Shown piece after piece: positions 1 through 8,283 of a stretch of 25,307 bases of DNA; position 1 is the stretch's first letter, and every line of letters starts with the position of its first letter. The translations under genes were made by a program, and so were the position numbers. The notes under the pieces are model-generated. The model was not told the DNA's origin and did not search any database. It worked only from the letters and a program-made list of their open reading frames with translations. The DNA is from MAG-120531 sp041163765 (GTDB lineage: Bacteria > Bacteroidota > Bacteroidia > Flavobacteriales > Flavobacteriaceae): the NCBI GenBank assembly GCA_041163765.1, contig JBEAQS010000015.1, positions 1 through 25,307 on the forward strand, given 5' to 3'.

Positions 1-784
1 TAGGTGATTTGCCCCCGAGCTCCATGGTCACAGGATTCAAGTTTTTAGAGGCGTATTGCATGATCAACTGACCTGTGGTCGTTTCTCCAGTAAAGGCCAC
101 TTTATCGACCCGTGCGCTGGAGGCCAATGGCTTCCCAGCTTCAGGGCCAAACCCGTGCACAACATTGATGACACCCGGAGGAAAAACATCCGCGATTAAC
201 TCCATCAGTAAGGTCGCGCTAGAGGGAGTTTGTTCAGCAGGCTTTAACACCACACAATTTCCAGCCGCTAAGGCGGGGGGCAGTTTCCAAGAAAGCATCA
301 AGAGTGGGAAATTCCAAGGAATGATCTGCCCCACTACACCAAGCGGTTCTTTGATGTTTAGGGATAGGGTATTTTCGTCAAGTTCTGATGCTGATCCCTC
401 TTCAGCGCGAATACATCCCGCAAAATATCGCCAGTGATCTATAGACAGGGGAACGTCTGCATTGATGGTCTCGCGAATGGGCTTGCCGTTGTCGCAGGTT
501 TCTACCAAGGCCAATAACTCTGCGTTTTGCTCCATGATATCCGCTACTTTGAGCAGTAACGCTGAACGATGCGCTACTGAAGTGTTGCCCCAAGCGTGTT
601 TGGCAGCGTTGGCGGCATCCAAAGCTAGTTCAATGTCTTCTTGTTGAGATCTGGGATACTGAGCGATGACTGACTGATCAATAGGCGACTTGTTTTCAAA
701 ATAGGCACCACCTACAGGCGGAACAAATTTTCCGTTGATGAAATTGCCATACTGTGGCTTAAAGCTTGGTTTTTGGTAACTCAT
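1..784 (-). CDS. NAD(P)-dependent aldehyde dehydrogenase, N-terminal part
   Basis: Oxidises an aldehyde to the carboxylate with NAD(P)+ in the cytoplasm. 261 codons are visible and the gene runs off the left edge, so the catalytic Cys is not in the window. Seen in order: an opening segment MSYQKPSFKPQYGNFINGKF, the cofactor-binding stretch GQIIPWNFPLLM with KLPPALAAGNCVVLKPAEQTP (Rossmann fold), the FTGET motif, and MELGGKSP at the edge, which carries the general-base Glu of the family. The ATG at 784-782 gives the usual N-terminal length. It is divergent from the AraC-type regulator at 916 with 131 bp between them, so that regulator is the natural candidate to control it. In Bacteroidota this enzyme is often found with such a regulator (recalled, not checked). 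The family is certain; the substrate cannot be read from the sequence. Confidence 0.95.
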   Translation of the reverse strand, partial: MSYQKPSFKPQYGNFINGKFVPPVGGAYFENKSPIDQSVIAQYPRSQQEDIELALDAANAAKHAWGNTSVAHRSALLLKVADIMEQNAELLALVETCDNGKPIRETINADVPLSIDHWRYFAGCIRAEEGSASELDENTLSLNIKEPLGVVGQIIPWNFPLLMLSWKLPPALAAGNCVVLKPAEQTPSSATLLMELIADVFPPGVINVVHGFGPEAGKPLASSARVDKVAFTGETTTGQLIMQYASKNLNPVTMELGGKSP

Positions 785-841
785 GTCGATTTGATTTTAG
801 TTTAACGTTTTAACGAATTCTCTTCACAAAGTGCAGATAAT

Positions 842-849
842 CAAATATA
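842..849 (-). promoter_or_regulatory. Candidate -7 box for the aldehyde dehydrogenase
   Basis: The reverse strand reads TATATTTG, a perfect match to the Bacteroidota -7 consensus TAnnTTTG, 57 bases upstream of the dehydrogenase ATG. I see no convincing TTG box 17-23 bases further upstream, so a regulator-dependent promoter is possible. The box lies inside an A+T-rich run, which raises the chance of a random match. Confidence 0.35.
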
Positions 850-915
850 TATACCAAAAAGTATCCTTTATTGACTAGATTTATGAGAAAGTAACACATA
901 TCTATCATTCTTTCC

Positions 916-1848
916 ATGTCATCACTATTTGACCAAAATCTACTCTTGCCGCACCGTCAAAAAAGGACGTTACAACAGCTGGTAGAGAACCAAACCACCT
1001 ACACCTCGGATCGTTCAGAGCTTCATATTTTTGAAACTCACCAACAGGCTGAGCAAGTAGAATTAACTTTTGGGTTTCCCGTAGTGGCCAGCATGATCTC
1101 TGGAAAGAAAATCATGCATCTTGACCAACATCAACCGTTTGAGTTTGTTCCAGGCGAATCTGTCATTATGCCATCAGGGGATAAGATGATCATCGATTTT
1201 CCAGAAGCGACCCTGGATGCACCCACCCAGTGTTTAGCTTTAGGCATTGAACCACAAATGATTGAAGAAGTGGTCCACAGGTTTAATGCACACACCCGAA
1301 TTGAACAAAATGAAAACGAATGGCAGCTCGATGAAGCCTCGTTGCATCTGCTGCACAATCAGGAATTACATCTCTTGGTGCAGCGATTGACCCAAACTTA
1401 TTTAAATCGAAACTCTGGAAATGCATTTTTGGTCGACTTGATGGTTCAAGAACTCATTGTGCGTCTTTTGCAAACCAAAGCAAAAAAGTGGTTAATCGAC
1501 GGAGTTACCCCCTACAGCAAGGACAGTAGATTAAGTTCCGTCATGCAATACATCAAGCTGCATCTTACGGATAAACAATTAGATGTGGAAACACTGGCCA
1601 ACCATGCCTGCATGAGCCCTTCTCACTTTCACAAGGTATTTAAACAAACCATGGGAAGTGCTCCGATTGATTACCTGAACGGGGAGAAAATCAAATGGGC
1701 GCAAAAATTGATGCGTCAAGAGCCTGGAAAATCTGTTTCAGAGCTGGCCTATGCCTCAGGATTTAACAATGTGAGTTACTTTATTCGCAAGTTTAAAGCA
1801 CAAACGGGACATACTCCGGCGGCTTTCAAACAAAAATCTACTCATTGA
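916..1848 (+). CDS. AraC-family transcriptional regulator with AraC_N-type sensor domain
   Basis: A 310-residue one-component transcription regulator. Residues about 45-190 resemble the AraC_N (PF06719-like) cupin-type N-terminus: GFPVVASMISGKKIMHLDQH, then FEFVPGESVIMPSGDKM and the segment around CLALGIEPQMI. Residues about 208-306 hold the two helix-turn-helix units of AraC/XylS proteins. The first is LDVETLANHACMSPSHFHKVFK and the second is the canonical family signature VSELAYASGFNNVSYFIRKF followed by GHTPAAFK. The ATG at 916 has no Shine-Dalgarno, as is normal in this phylum. The gene is divergent from the aldehyde dehydrogenase and probably controls it in response to an aldehyde or alcohol (inference). 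Its stop lies 6 bp from the stop of the converging gene. Confidence 0.93.
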   Translation: MSSLFDQNLLLPHRQKRTLQQLVENQTTYTSDRSELHIFETHQQAEQVELTFGFPVVASMISGKKIMHLDQHQPFEFVPGESVIMPSGDKMIIDFPEATLDAPTQCLALGIEPQMIEEVVHRFNAHTRIEQNENEWQLDEASLHLLHNQELHLLVQRLTQTYLNRNSGNAFLVDLMVQELIVRLLQTKAKKWLIDGVTPYSKDSRLSSVMQYIKLHLTDKQLDVETLANHACMSPSHFHKVFKQTMGSAPIDYLNGEKIKWAQKLMRQEPGKSVSELAYASGFNNVSYFIRKFKAQTGHTPAAFKQKSTH

Positions 1849-1854
1849 AGCAAC

Positions 1855-2565
1855 TTAATACCGCTGAGTCCAGACTTCGTAGATTGGCGCTCCTTGACTG
1901 CTCATACCCGAGTGGTGCCACGCACCATCAACCAGGGAAAAATCAAAGGGCAAAGTAGCCCCAACCCGGGTTTGGTCCCTGGAAAAAAACTCTATGTGTT
2001 CTGTGTATTTTCCCTGCTCTGTAGTATATGTTCCGCCACCTGAACCCATAAATGCCTTAGTTTCGGTGTTGTAGGCAATCCACTGAAAACGAGTACCGGA
2101 AAGGATTTTCATGGTTTTTCGAGGGCCATCGGTTGATCTTGCGCTGATTTGGCCATCTTGTTTCCTGCCCGTCATCAACCAAGCTCCTGCCAAAGCTCCA
2201 GGTGTACCTGCATCGATCTGGGAAAAGTTTAAGCCCAGAGGAGCCATATGATAACCTGTCGCTGTTGGTGTTACGGTATACTCTTGGGTACTTCCCACTA
2301 ATTCGCTCTGTGTTGAATCAAACTCAACCGTGAGGGTCCATCGATCGTCCATCAACCCCCATGAACCACCCATAGTCCTCACGAAAGCACCATTCTCTTT
2401 TCGGTACCAAGTGATGACTTGGTGCGATGAGGAGACGATGGAAACCACGCGCAAAGCTCCCCATTCAGGGTCTTGGGTCTGGGCTTCCCAGGCACCCAAG
2501 GGGGATTGGCCCCAAATACTCAGGCAAAATACCCAACTTAATGCAACGAATAGACTTCTCACCAT
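1855..2565 (-). CDS. Secreted lipocalin-like (DUF4488-type) protein with two similar halves
   Basis: A 236-residue protein with a signal peptide (residues 1-20, ending SIWGQ) and no lipobox, so probably periplasmic or secreted. Two similar domains are visible: GAWEA...GGSWG in the first half, and GAWLM...GSGGGTYT near the end. The second contains MKILSGTRFQWIAYN, YTEHIEFFSRD and a C-terminal GAPIYEVWTQRY, a pattern I associate with the DUF4488/lipocalin-like family common in Bacteroidota. No catalytic function is known to me for that family. It starts 7 bp after the stop of the M19 dipeptidase gene on the same strand, so the two are almost certainly cotranscribed with this gene second. Family assignment is from memory of the motif pattern. 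Confidence 0.7.
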   Translation of the reverse strand: MVRSLFVALSWVFCLSIWGQSPLGAWEAQTQDPEWGALRVVSIVSSSHQVITWYRKENGAFVRTMGGSWGLMDDRWTLTVEFDSTQSELVGSTQEYTVTPTATGYHMAPLGLNFSQIDAGTPGALAGAWLMTGRKQDGQISARSTDGPRKTMKILSGTRFQWIAYNTETKAFMGSGGGTYTTEQGKYTEHIEFFSRDQTRVGATLPFDFSLVDGAWHHSGMSSQGAPIYEVWTQRY

Positions 2566-2572
2566 CCTGCCA

Positions 2573-3859
2573 TTAACTGCCCCAGTTGGCGCTTACCGCT
2601 TGTACTTCGTCCAATACCCTGAGTAGATTTTCACCCCAAAGTTTGTTGATCTGTTCTTGGGTATAGCCCCTTTTGACCAACTCAAGGGTGACGTTGAAGG
2701 TCTGGGAAGCATCATTCCATCCTTGGACTCCACCTCCACCATCAAAGTCTGAGGAAATACCCACGTGGTCGATCCCGATTAACTTGACCATATAATCGAT
2801 ATGGTCCACGAAATCGGCTACCGTAACACCTACAGGTGCATTTGGGTCTTCAAGCGCTATTTTTTCGGCTTCGGCCACAAGTGTTGGATAATAGGACATG
2901 AATTCATCTCTTTGTGCTTGAGTCAGGTCGCGCAATTGACTGCGCTCATACCAAGCATATCCTTTTTTATCGGCTAACTTTTTTCTGATTTCCTGAATAT
3001 AAGCCATTCGGGCCTCGTGTTTCTGGGTGTTTACATAGGATGAAAAAGCTACGGTCTGCACCACACCTCCATTTTCTTTCAACCAAAGCAACTGCTCGTC
3101 ATCTAAATTTCTGGAATGATCGCACAGGGCGCGCGCTGATGAGTGCGAGGCGATGATGGGAGCCTTGCTGAGCTCGATCATCTGGCGCATGGCCTCTTTT
3201 GAAGGATGCGAAACGTCAATCATCAGGCCCAATCGGTTCATTTCAGCCACTGCTTGTTTGCCCAGTTCACTGAGTCCGTTGTGCATCCACCCCTCTTCTT
3301 CCCCGGTATTGGAATCCGAGAACTGACTGTGTCCGTTGTGGGATAAGGACACATAGCGCGCACCTAAATCGCGGTATTTTTCAAAATTAGCCAAATCTTC
3401 CCCCATAGGATAGGCATTTTCCACCCCGATCATAGCTGCTTTTTTACCGGCTTGATGCAACGCTCGAACCTCTGCCGAAGTGGTTGCTAGTCCTATTTGT
3501 TCTGGGGCATATTCCGTGCACAGTCGTTGAATTGCCTCGAATTTGGCCATGGCATTTTCAGCCCCTGAAGCGTATCCCTCGGGGGTTAGTTCCCCCTGGC
3601 CGGTATACACAATCAGCCAAGCCACATCCAAGCCTCCTTCATCCATTTTGGGCAAGTTAACCTGTGTGTCCAATCGCTGTGTGTAATTGATGGAATCCGT
3701 AAAATTAGCGACATTGATATCGTCGTGGGTGTCGATGGTAATCGCTTCTCGGTGAATGCGTTGAGCCATTTCTTCCAAAGTTTCTGGGGCCGTGGGTTCT
3801 GCTTTTTTTCCACAGGAAAAGGCCAATAAGCCCGAAGCAATCAATAAACTGTATTTCAT
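2573..3859 (-). CDS. Membrane dipeptidase (peptidase family M19) lipoprotein
   Basis: A zinc-dependent dipeptidase of the renal dipeptidase family that splits dipeptides, in some members with D-residues. 428 residues from the ATG at 3859. A longer frame begins at 3910, but only the 3859 start gives a proper lipoprotein signal (MKYSLLIASGLLAFSC, lipid Cys16). Metal ligands and family motifs: TIDTHDDIN with H45-x-D47, MIGVENAYPMG with the bridging Glu, LSHNGHSQFSD, MIDVSHPSKEAM, IIASHSSARALCDHSRNL, and a C-terminal HVGISSDFDGGGG. Probably anchored in the periplasm or outer membrane and used for peptide or peptidoglycan-fragment scavenging. It is first in an operon with the DUF4488-like gene and is divergent from the serine hydrolase gene at 3956. 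Confidence 0.95.
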   Translation of the reverse strand: MKYSLLIASGLLAFSCGKKAEPTAPETLEEMAQRIHREAITIDTHDDINVANFTDSINYTQRLDTQVNLPKMDEGGLDVAWLIVYTGQGELTPEGYASGAENAMAKFEAIQRLCTEYAPEQIGLATTSAEVRALHQAGKKAAMIGVENAYPMGEDLANFEKYRDLGARYVSLSHNGHSQFSDSNTGEEEGWMHNGLSELGKQAVAEMNRLGLMIDVSHPSKEAMRQMIELSKAPIIASHSSARALCDHSRNLDDEQLLWLKENGGVVQTVAFSSYVNTQKHEARMAYIQEIRKKLADKKGYAWYERSQLRDLTQAQRDEFMSYYPTLVAEAEKIALEDPNAPVGVTVADFVDHIDYMVKLIGIDHVGISSDFDGGGGVQGWNDASQTFNVTLELVKRGYTQEQINKLWGENLLRVLDEVQAVSANWGS

Positions 3860-3955
3860 AAAAAAACGTTTGTTTAAATATATGAAAAGTTGTGTTTGAC
3901 CTGTAAGCATAACTCAATACTAATGACTAATTTCAACAAGAATAATGATTTTAGT

Positions 3956-5140
3956 ATGAAAAATCGATTAGTTGGGGTCCTGTGTTTTGGCTTAATTTCA
4001 TGGGGAGCGTTTGGCCAAACCCGCACCGCTAAACAAAATTTGACGCAAGTACTTCAAAGTGAAGACACCCTGATCAGGAGATTTGTCACCCCAAATTCGC
4101 CCCACGAAGTACAGGTATATTGGTCTGAAGTACATGTATCCGCTGATGGACGATCAACTTTTGACACAGCTACCTTTCAGGCTGATCCCCAAACCTACTT
4201 TTATCCGGCCAGTACTGCCAAATTGCCTATAGCCATTATGGCCCTGGAAAAAATACGAGAACTTCAGGCACAGGGATATTCCTTGGACGAACACACTCCT
4301 TTTCAGGTGATCGATCCAAAAAACAATCAACTCATCTCAGAACAAAAAACTGTGCTCAACCTGATTCAAGAAATTTTTCTAGTCAGCGATAACGACGCGT
4401 ACAACTATCTGTTTGATTTTTTAGGGCGGGATCAGATCAATGAGCGGCTCCATGAAATGGAGTTAACCCGTACGCGCATACACCACAAATTTTTGACGGG
4501 TGCTGACAACGAGAACACCTGGGAATATAAATTTTTTGACCAAGGTCAATTGGTGTATCACCAACCCTCTATTCAGGCCAAAAAACAAATAAAAAACGAG
4601 GTTGCTCAAGGGCTATACAAAGGCAAGGGATTCATGTCGGGCGATTCATTGATTCAACAACCCATGGATTTCACCTACAAGAACCACATCCCCCTTGAGG
4701 ACCTTGTAGGCATGTTAAAAAGATTGGTATGGTTTGAAGAATTTACGGAGAAACAACGTTGGAAACTTCATAGAGCTGATGCGGACACCCTGTTGTATTG
4801 GATGGGACGCAACACCTTGGAATCCGATGACCCCAGATATACTGAACAGCTTGGGTATTGGGACAGTTACAACAAATTTCTCCTGTATGGTGACCTTAAA
4901 GGACAGATGAGTCCAAAAATTAGGATCTTCAACAAAATAGGGCAAGCCTACGGGACACTCACCGATATAGCCTACATCAAAGAGGGCGATCACCAGGGGA
5001 TTATGGCCGTTACGCTCCTAGTGAATGAAAACGGTATTTTCAACGATGATCACTATGAATACGAGGAGCTAGGCCTACCTTTTATGCGTGCATTTGGCCG
5101 TGCTTTGTGGTCGGTATACACCTCAAGCACTATGGATTGA
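3956..5140 (+). CDS. Periplasmic serine hydrolase of the class A beta-lactamase fold
   Basis: A 394-residue secreted serine hydrolase (Beta-lactamase2-type). The start at 3956 was chosen over the frame opening at 3890 because it yields a clean signal peptide (MKNRLVGVLCFGLISWGAFG, cleaved near GQ). The active-site triad of motifs is present: S86-T-A-K89 (SxxK, nucleophile and Lys), S144-D-N146 (SDN), and K327-I-G329 (KTG box equivalent). Spacing between SDN and KxG is longer than in classical class A enzymes, and overall length exceeds the roughly 290 residues of true beta-lactamases. I therefore read it as a DD-peptidase or esterase-like relative, not evidence of antibiotic resistance. Monocistronic; a 105-bp gap with promoter-like sequence follows. 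Confidence 0.88.
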   Translation: MKNRLVGVLCFGLISWGAFGQTRTAKQNLTQVLQSEDTLIRRFVTPNSPHEVQVYWSEVHVSADGRSTFDTATFQADPQTYFYPASTAKLPIAIMALEKIRELQAQGYSLDEHTPFQVIDPKNNQLISEQKTVLNLIQEIFLVSDNDAYNYLFDFLGRDQINERLHEMELTRTRIHHKFLTGADNENTWEYKFFDQGQLVYHQPSIQAKKQIKNEVAQGLYKGKGFMSGDSLIQQPMDFTYKNHIPLEDLVGMLKRLVWFEEFTEKQRWKLHRADADTLLYWMGRNTLESDDPRYTEQLGYWDSYNKFLLYGDLKGQMSPKIRIFNKIGQAYGTLTDIAYIKEGDHQGIMAVTLLVNENGIFNDDHYEYEELGLPFMRAFGRALWSVYTSSTMD

Positions 5141-5200
5141 TCTATATTATAGATGTATTTTTGAGCTAATCAATTGAAAAAGAGTTAAATTAATACTAAA

Positions 5201-5219
5201 ACTATCTTTTATCGATAGT
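5201..5219. repeat. Operator-like inverted repeat upstream of the exporter operon
   Basis: Perfect 6-bp arms ACTATC (5201-5206) and GATAGT (5214-5219) are separated by 7 bases. The element ends 8 bases upstream of the candidate -7 box at 5228. That is the spacer position where a repressor would block polymerase. No regulator gene is adjacent, so the binding protein is unknown. Confidence 0.35.
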
Positions 5220-5227
5220 ATTACTAT

Positions 5228-5235
5228 TAAATTTG
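5228..5235 (+). promoter_or_regulatory. Candidate -7 box of the ABC/HlyD/TolC operon
   Basis: TAAATTTG is an exact match to TAnnTTTG. It ends 10 bases before the ATG at 5246, predicting a very short or absent 5' leader. The upstream box is weak: only a T-run (5207-5210) sits at roughly the right distance. An inverted repeat occupies 5201-5219. Confidence 0.45.
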
Positions 5236-5245
5236 TGCCACAATC

Positions 5246-6925
5246 ATGGATAACATGTCAAACAACGAGCCATTACCCATTTTAAAGCGGTTTTTTAGGC
5301 TGCTTTCTTTAGAGCGAAAAACCATCGCCCAAATTATTTACTACGCGTTATTTGCCGGTGTGGTCAACCTTTCTCTTCCCTTGGGAATTCAGGCTATTGT
5401 CAATTTTATTCAAATGGGTGACTACAGCACCTCATGGATTTTATTGGGCATTTTAGTGGTGTTGGGAGTGATTTTTGTTGGGGTACTCCAATTGATGCAG
5501 CTGCGTATCACGGAAGACTTACAACAAAAAATATTTACGCGGACCTCCTTTGACCTCGCATATAGATTTCCCAAAATGAAATGGAGTGCACTTCAAGGTC
5601 GCTATGCTCCAGAACTGGCCAATCGTTTTTTTGAAACACTGACCATACAAAAAGGGGTCACAAAAATTCTGATTGACTTCAGTGCCGCTTTGCTTCAAAT
5701 TATATTTGGTTTGATCCTGCTTTCCCTGTACCATCCATTTTTTATCGCCTACGGGGTCGTTTTGCTCACCTTGGTGGTGGTCATATTTAAATATTCCATA
5801 CCAAAAGGTCTAGAAACCAGTTTACTAGAATCAAAATACAAGTATAAAGTAGTTCATTGGATTCAAGACATTGCACGTTCACTCCTGTCTTTTAAACTAT
5901 CCGGTAAAACTACCTGGGCCATGGACAAGAGCAACGTACTGATCGGCAACTATTTAGACGCCCGTGAAAAACACTTCAAAGTGTTGGTGCGCCAATACTT
6001 AAAAATGATTGGTTTCAAAGCATTGGTCACAGCAGCTTTACTGTTTATCGGGGGCACTTTGGTGATCAATCAACAGATGAATATTGGTCAATTTGTTGCT
6101 GCTGAGATCATTATACTGTTGATGATCAACTCGGTAGAAAAACTCATCTTGGGATTAGAGACCTTTTACGATGTATTGACCTCGATCGAAAAACTAGCTC
6201 AAATCAATGATATTGAATTAGAGGATATAGGGGAACATTCATTGATTCAGAAGGACTTGGGGTCAACTTGGCAGCTAAAAGCGCACCAAATTGGCTTTGG
6301 GTTTACGGAAAACAAATTGCTGAGCAACATCAGTTTTACCCTAGAACCTGGTGAGAAATACTACCTCTACGGGGCTCATGGTTCAGGCAAATCTACCCTG
6401 ATCCAACTACTTCTTGGCGTCATCAATCCTCAAGAGGGACACATAAGCCTGCAGGACAGACATTTAGAATCTATACCCAGAGCTCAATACCATCAAGGGA
6501 TTGGAAAAGTACTGGCTAGAGAAACCCTGTTTGAAGGCACACTCAGGGAAAATATCAGCTTGATGCATCCAGATATTTCTGAAGAACAAATCTGGGAAGC
6601 GATTGCCGATTGTCACCTAGCTGATCTCGTCAATCAGTGGCCCAACGGATTAGAGACACCACTTCAATCAGAAGGCCTCCAAATGCCTGGATCCGTAGTG
6701 AGGAAGATACTATTGGCCAGAGCGTTGGTCAAAAAACCCAAAATATTGGTGCTGGAACACTTTTTAGAGGTATTTCAAAAAGAAGAAGCCGCCTATTTTA
6801 AAGACTTTTTAACCCGCAAAGAGGCGTCATGGACCTTGCTTATGGTGGGGCAAAACAAACCAGAAAAAGGTTATTGGAACAAGGTTTGGCACATTGAGGA
6901 AGGCACCATTAATGAAGAACAATAG
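5246..6925 (+). CDS. ABC exporter subunit (membrane and ATP-binding domains) with degenerate NBD motifs
   Basis: The inner-membrane subunit of a predicted one-step exporter, 559 residues. The type-1 exporter membrane domain with about six hydrophobic helices spans about 20-320, and the nucleotide-binding domain about 345-555. No C39 peptidase domain precedes the membrane region. Walker A is intact (G376-A-H-G-S-G-K-S-T384). The other motifs are not: the Q-loop Gln is replaced by A424 (GKVLARETLF), LSGGQ reads MPGSV (480-484), Walker B reads ILVLEH, with E504-H505 where Asp-Glu is expected, and the H-switch His is Q536 (LLMVGQ). The helix KILLARALVKKPK after the signature remains typical, so this is a genuine NBD. 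ATP binding looks possible; normal hydrolysis is doubtful. Start is ATG 5246; ATG 5255 in frame is an alternative. First of three tightly spaced genes (11 bp to HlyD). Confidence 0.9.
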   Translation: MDNMSNNEPLPILKRFFRLLSLERKTIAQIIYYALFAGVVNLSLPLGIQAIVNFIQMGDYSTSWILLGILVVLGVIFVGVLQLMQLRITEDLQQKIFTRTSFDLAYRFPKMKWSALQGRYAPELANRFFETLTIQKGVTKILIDFSAALLQIIFGLILLSLYHPFFIAYGVVLLTLVVVIFKYSIPKGLETSLLESKYKYKVVHWIQDIARSLLSFKLSGKTTWAMDKSNVLIGNYLDAREKHFKVLVRQYLKMIGFKALVTAALLFIGGTLVINQQMNIGQFVAAEIIILLMINSVEKLILGLETFYDVLTSIEKLAQINDIELEDIGEHSLIQKDLGSTWQLKAHQIGFGFTENKLLSNISFTLEPGEKYYLYGAHGSGKSTLIQLLLGVINPQEGHISLQDRHLESIPRAQYHQGIGKVLARETLFEGTLRENISLMHPDISEEQIWEAIADCHLADLVNQWPNGLETPLQSEGLQMPGSVVRKILLARALVKKPKILVLEHFLEVFQKEEAAYFKDFLTRKEASWTLLMVGQNKPEKGYWNKVWHIEEGTINEEQ

Positions 6926-6936
6926 CGGAACGAGTT

Positions 6937-8283
6937 ATGTTAGAAATTTCAAATAATTCTCTGAAAAACAAAGTAAACCTTAAAGGGTTTAGCTCTTTTA
7001 GACGCCTGGAGGATACCGAGCGATTTAAAATATTTTCGCGATTGCTCAAAGGTTTTAGCGTGTTTATCTTGATCCTCTTGTTTCTTCCTTGGACGCAAAA
7101 CATACGAGGTAAAGGTGCCGTAACCACCTTAACTCCTGACCAAAGACCACAACAAATTCAAACGGTGATTGCCGGGCGTATAGAACGCTGGTATGTTCGT
7201 GAAGGAGATCGGGTGGAAAAAGGAGATACCATACTGTACCTATCTGAGGTAAAGGATGATTATTTTGATCTAGCGTTGATTGAGCGTACCCAAGGGCAGG
7301 TAGAGGCTAAAAACGAAAAAGTAGTAGCCTACCAGGCTAAAGTAAGTGCGCTCGCCAATCAGAAATCTGCCTTAATGCAAGAGCTGGAGCTGAAAAAAGA
7401 ACAGGCCCAAAATAAATTAATTCAGGCGCAGCTCAGCGCTCAAAGCGATAGTATTGAACTCATCGCTGCCAAATTAGAGCGCAATATTGCGCAAACTCAA
7501 TTGGACCGAACCCAAAATTTATTTGACCAAGGGCTCAAAGCGGTTACTGATGTGGAAGACAAAAAATTGAAGTTTCAATCAGCACAGGCCAAAACGATTG
7601 CCCAAGAAAATAAATGGTTAAGCAGCAAAAACAGCATCATCAATGCCCGGGTAGACCTGGTAAGATTGGCGGCTGAATACGGAGAAAAAATCGCTAAAGC
7701 AGAAAGCGAGCAGATGAGTGCCCGCAGTGACAGGTCTGAATCAGAAGCAGATGTCTTCAAATTGCAAAACCAGATGTCTAATTATCAAACTCGAAAAGAC
7801 CTGCGCTATGTACTCGCACCAAGAGATGGGTACATCAATAAAATCGCCCCTGCAGGTATTGGAGAAACCCTAAAAGAAGGTGAAGAAGTCGCTACCATTT
7901 TACCCGAGCAGGTAGACCTGGCAGTGGAGACATACATCCGTCCTATAGATATCCCCCTTGTGCGCATAGGCACACATGTACAAATCTTATTTGATGGATG
8001 GCCTACGGTGGTATTTAGCGGATGGCCCGGTATTTCTTATGGAACTTTTGGAGGCAAAGTAGTGGCTATCGAAAACAATATTAGCGCTAATGGCATGTAT
8101 CGTTTGCTGATTGCACCTGATGATCCAGATCAGGATTGGCCTGAAGTGCGCGTAGGTTCTGGTGCGCAAACATTGGCTCTGCTCGACGATGTACCCATTT
8201 GGTTTGAGCTGTGGAGAAACTTGAACGGATTCCCTCCCAACTATTACCAACCTAATCGGATAGAAAATGATCAGAAAAAATAA
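6937..8283 (+). CDS. HlyD-family periplasmic adaptor (membrane fusion protein)
   Basis: A 448-residue adaptor that would bridge the ABC subunit to the outer-membrane channel. A short cytoplasmic N-terminus is followed by one membrane helix (about 38-53, FSVFILILLFLPW). Next comes the first half of a biotinyl-lipoyl-like domain (about 71-105, IAGRIERWYVREGDRVEKGD). A long Ala/Gln/Lys/Glu-rich coiled-coil hairpin covers about 115-285, then the second lipoyl half (YVLAPRDGYINKIAPAGIGE), then a beta-barrel region. It lies 11 bp after the ABC gene and overlaps the TolC gene by 17 bp, so translation is probably coupled. The hairpin length suits docking to a TolC trimer. The family is clear; the cargo is unknown. 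Confidence 0.92.
   Translation: MLEISNNSLKNKVNLKGFSSFRRLEDTERFKIFSRLLKGFSVFILILLFLPWTQNIRGKGAVTTLTPDQRPQQIQTVIAGRIERWYVREGDRVEKGDTILYLSEVKDDYFDLALIERTQGQVEAKNEKVVAYQAKVSALANQKSALMQELELKKEQAQNKLIQAQLSAQSDSIELIAAKLERNIAQTQLDRTQNLFDQGLKAVTDVEDKKLKFQSAQAKTIAQENKWLSSKNSIINARVDLVRLAAEYGEKIAKAESEQMSARSDRSESEADVFKLQNQMSNYQTRKDLRYVLAPRDGYINKIAPAGIGETLKEGEEVATILPEQVDLAVETYIRPIDIPLVRIGTHVQILFDGWPTVVFSGWPGISYGTFGGKVVAIENNISANGMYRLLIAPDDPDQDWPEVRVGSGAQTLALLDDVPIWFELWRNLNGFPPNYYQPNRIENDQKK

Noticed and set aside
75..593. Short ORFs on both strands within the aldehyde dehydrogenase region
   Set aside because: The reverse frame through this region gives unbroken aldehyde dehydrogenase motifs, so these are shadows.
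3956..5140. A true class A beta-lactamase (antibiotic resistance)
   Set aside because: SxxK, SDN and KxG are present, but the protein is about 100 residues too long and motif spacing is unusual; a DD-peptidase or esterase-like relative is more likely.
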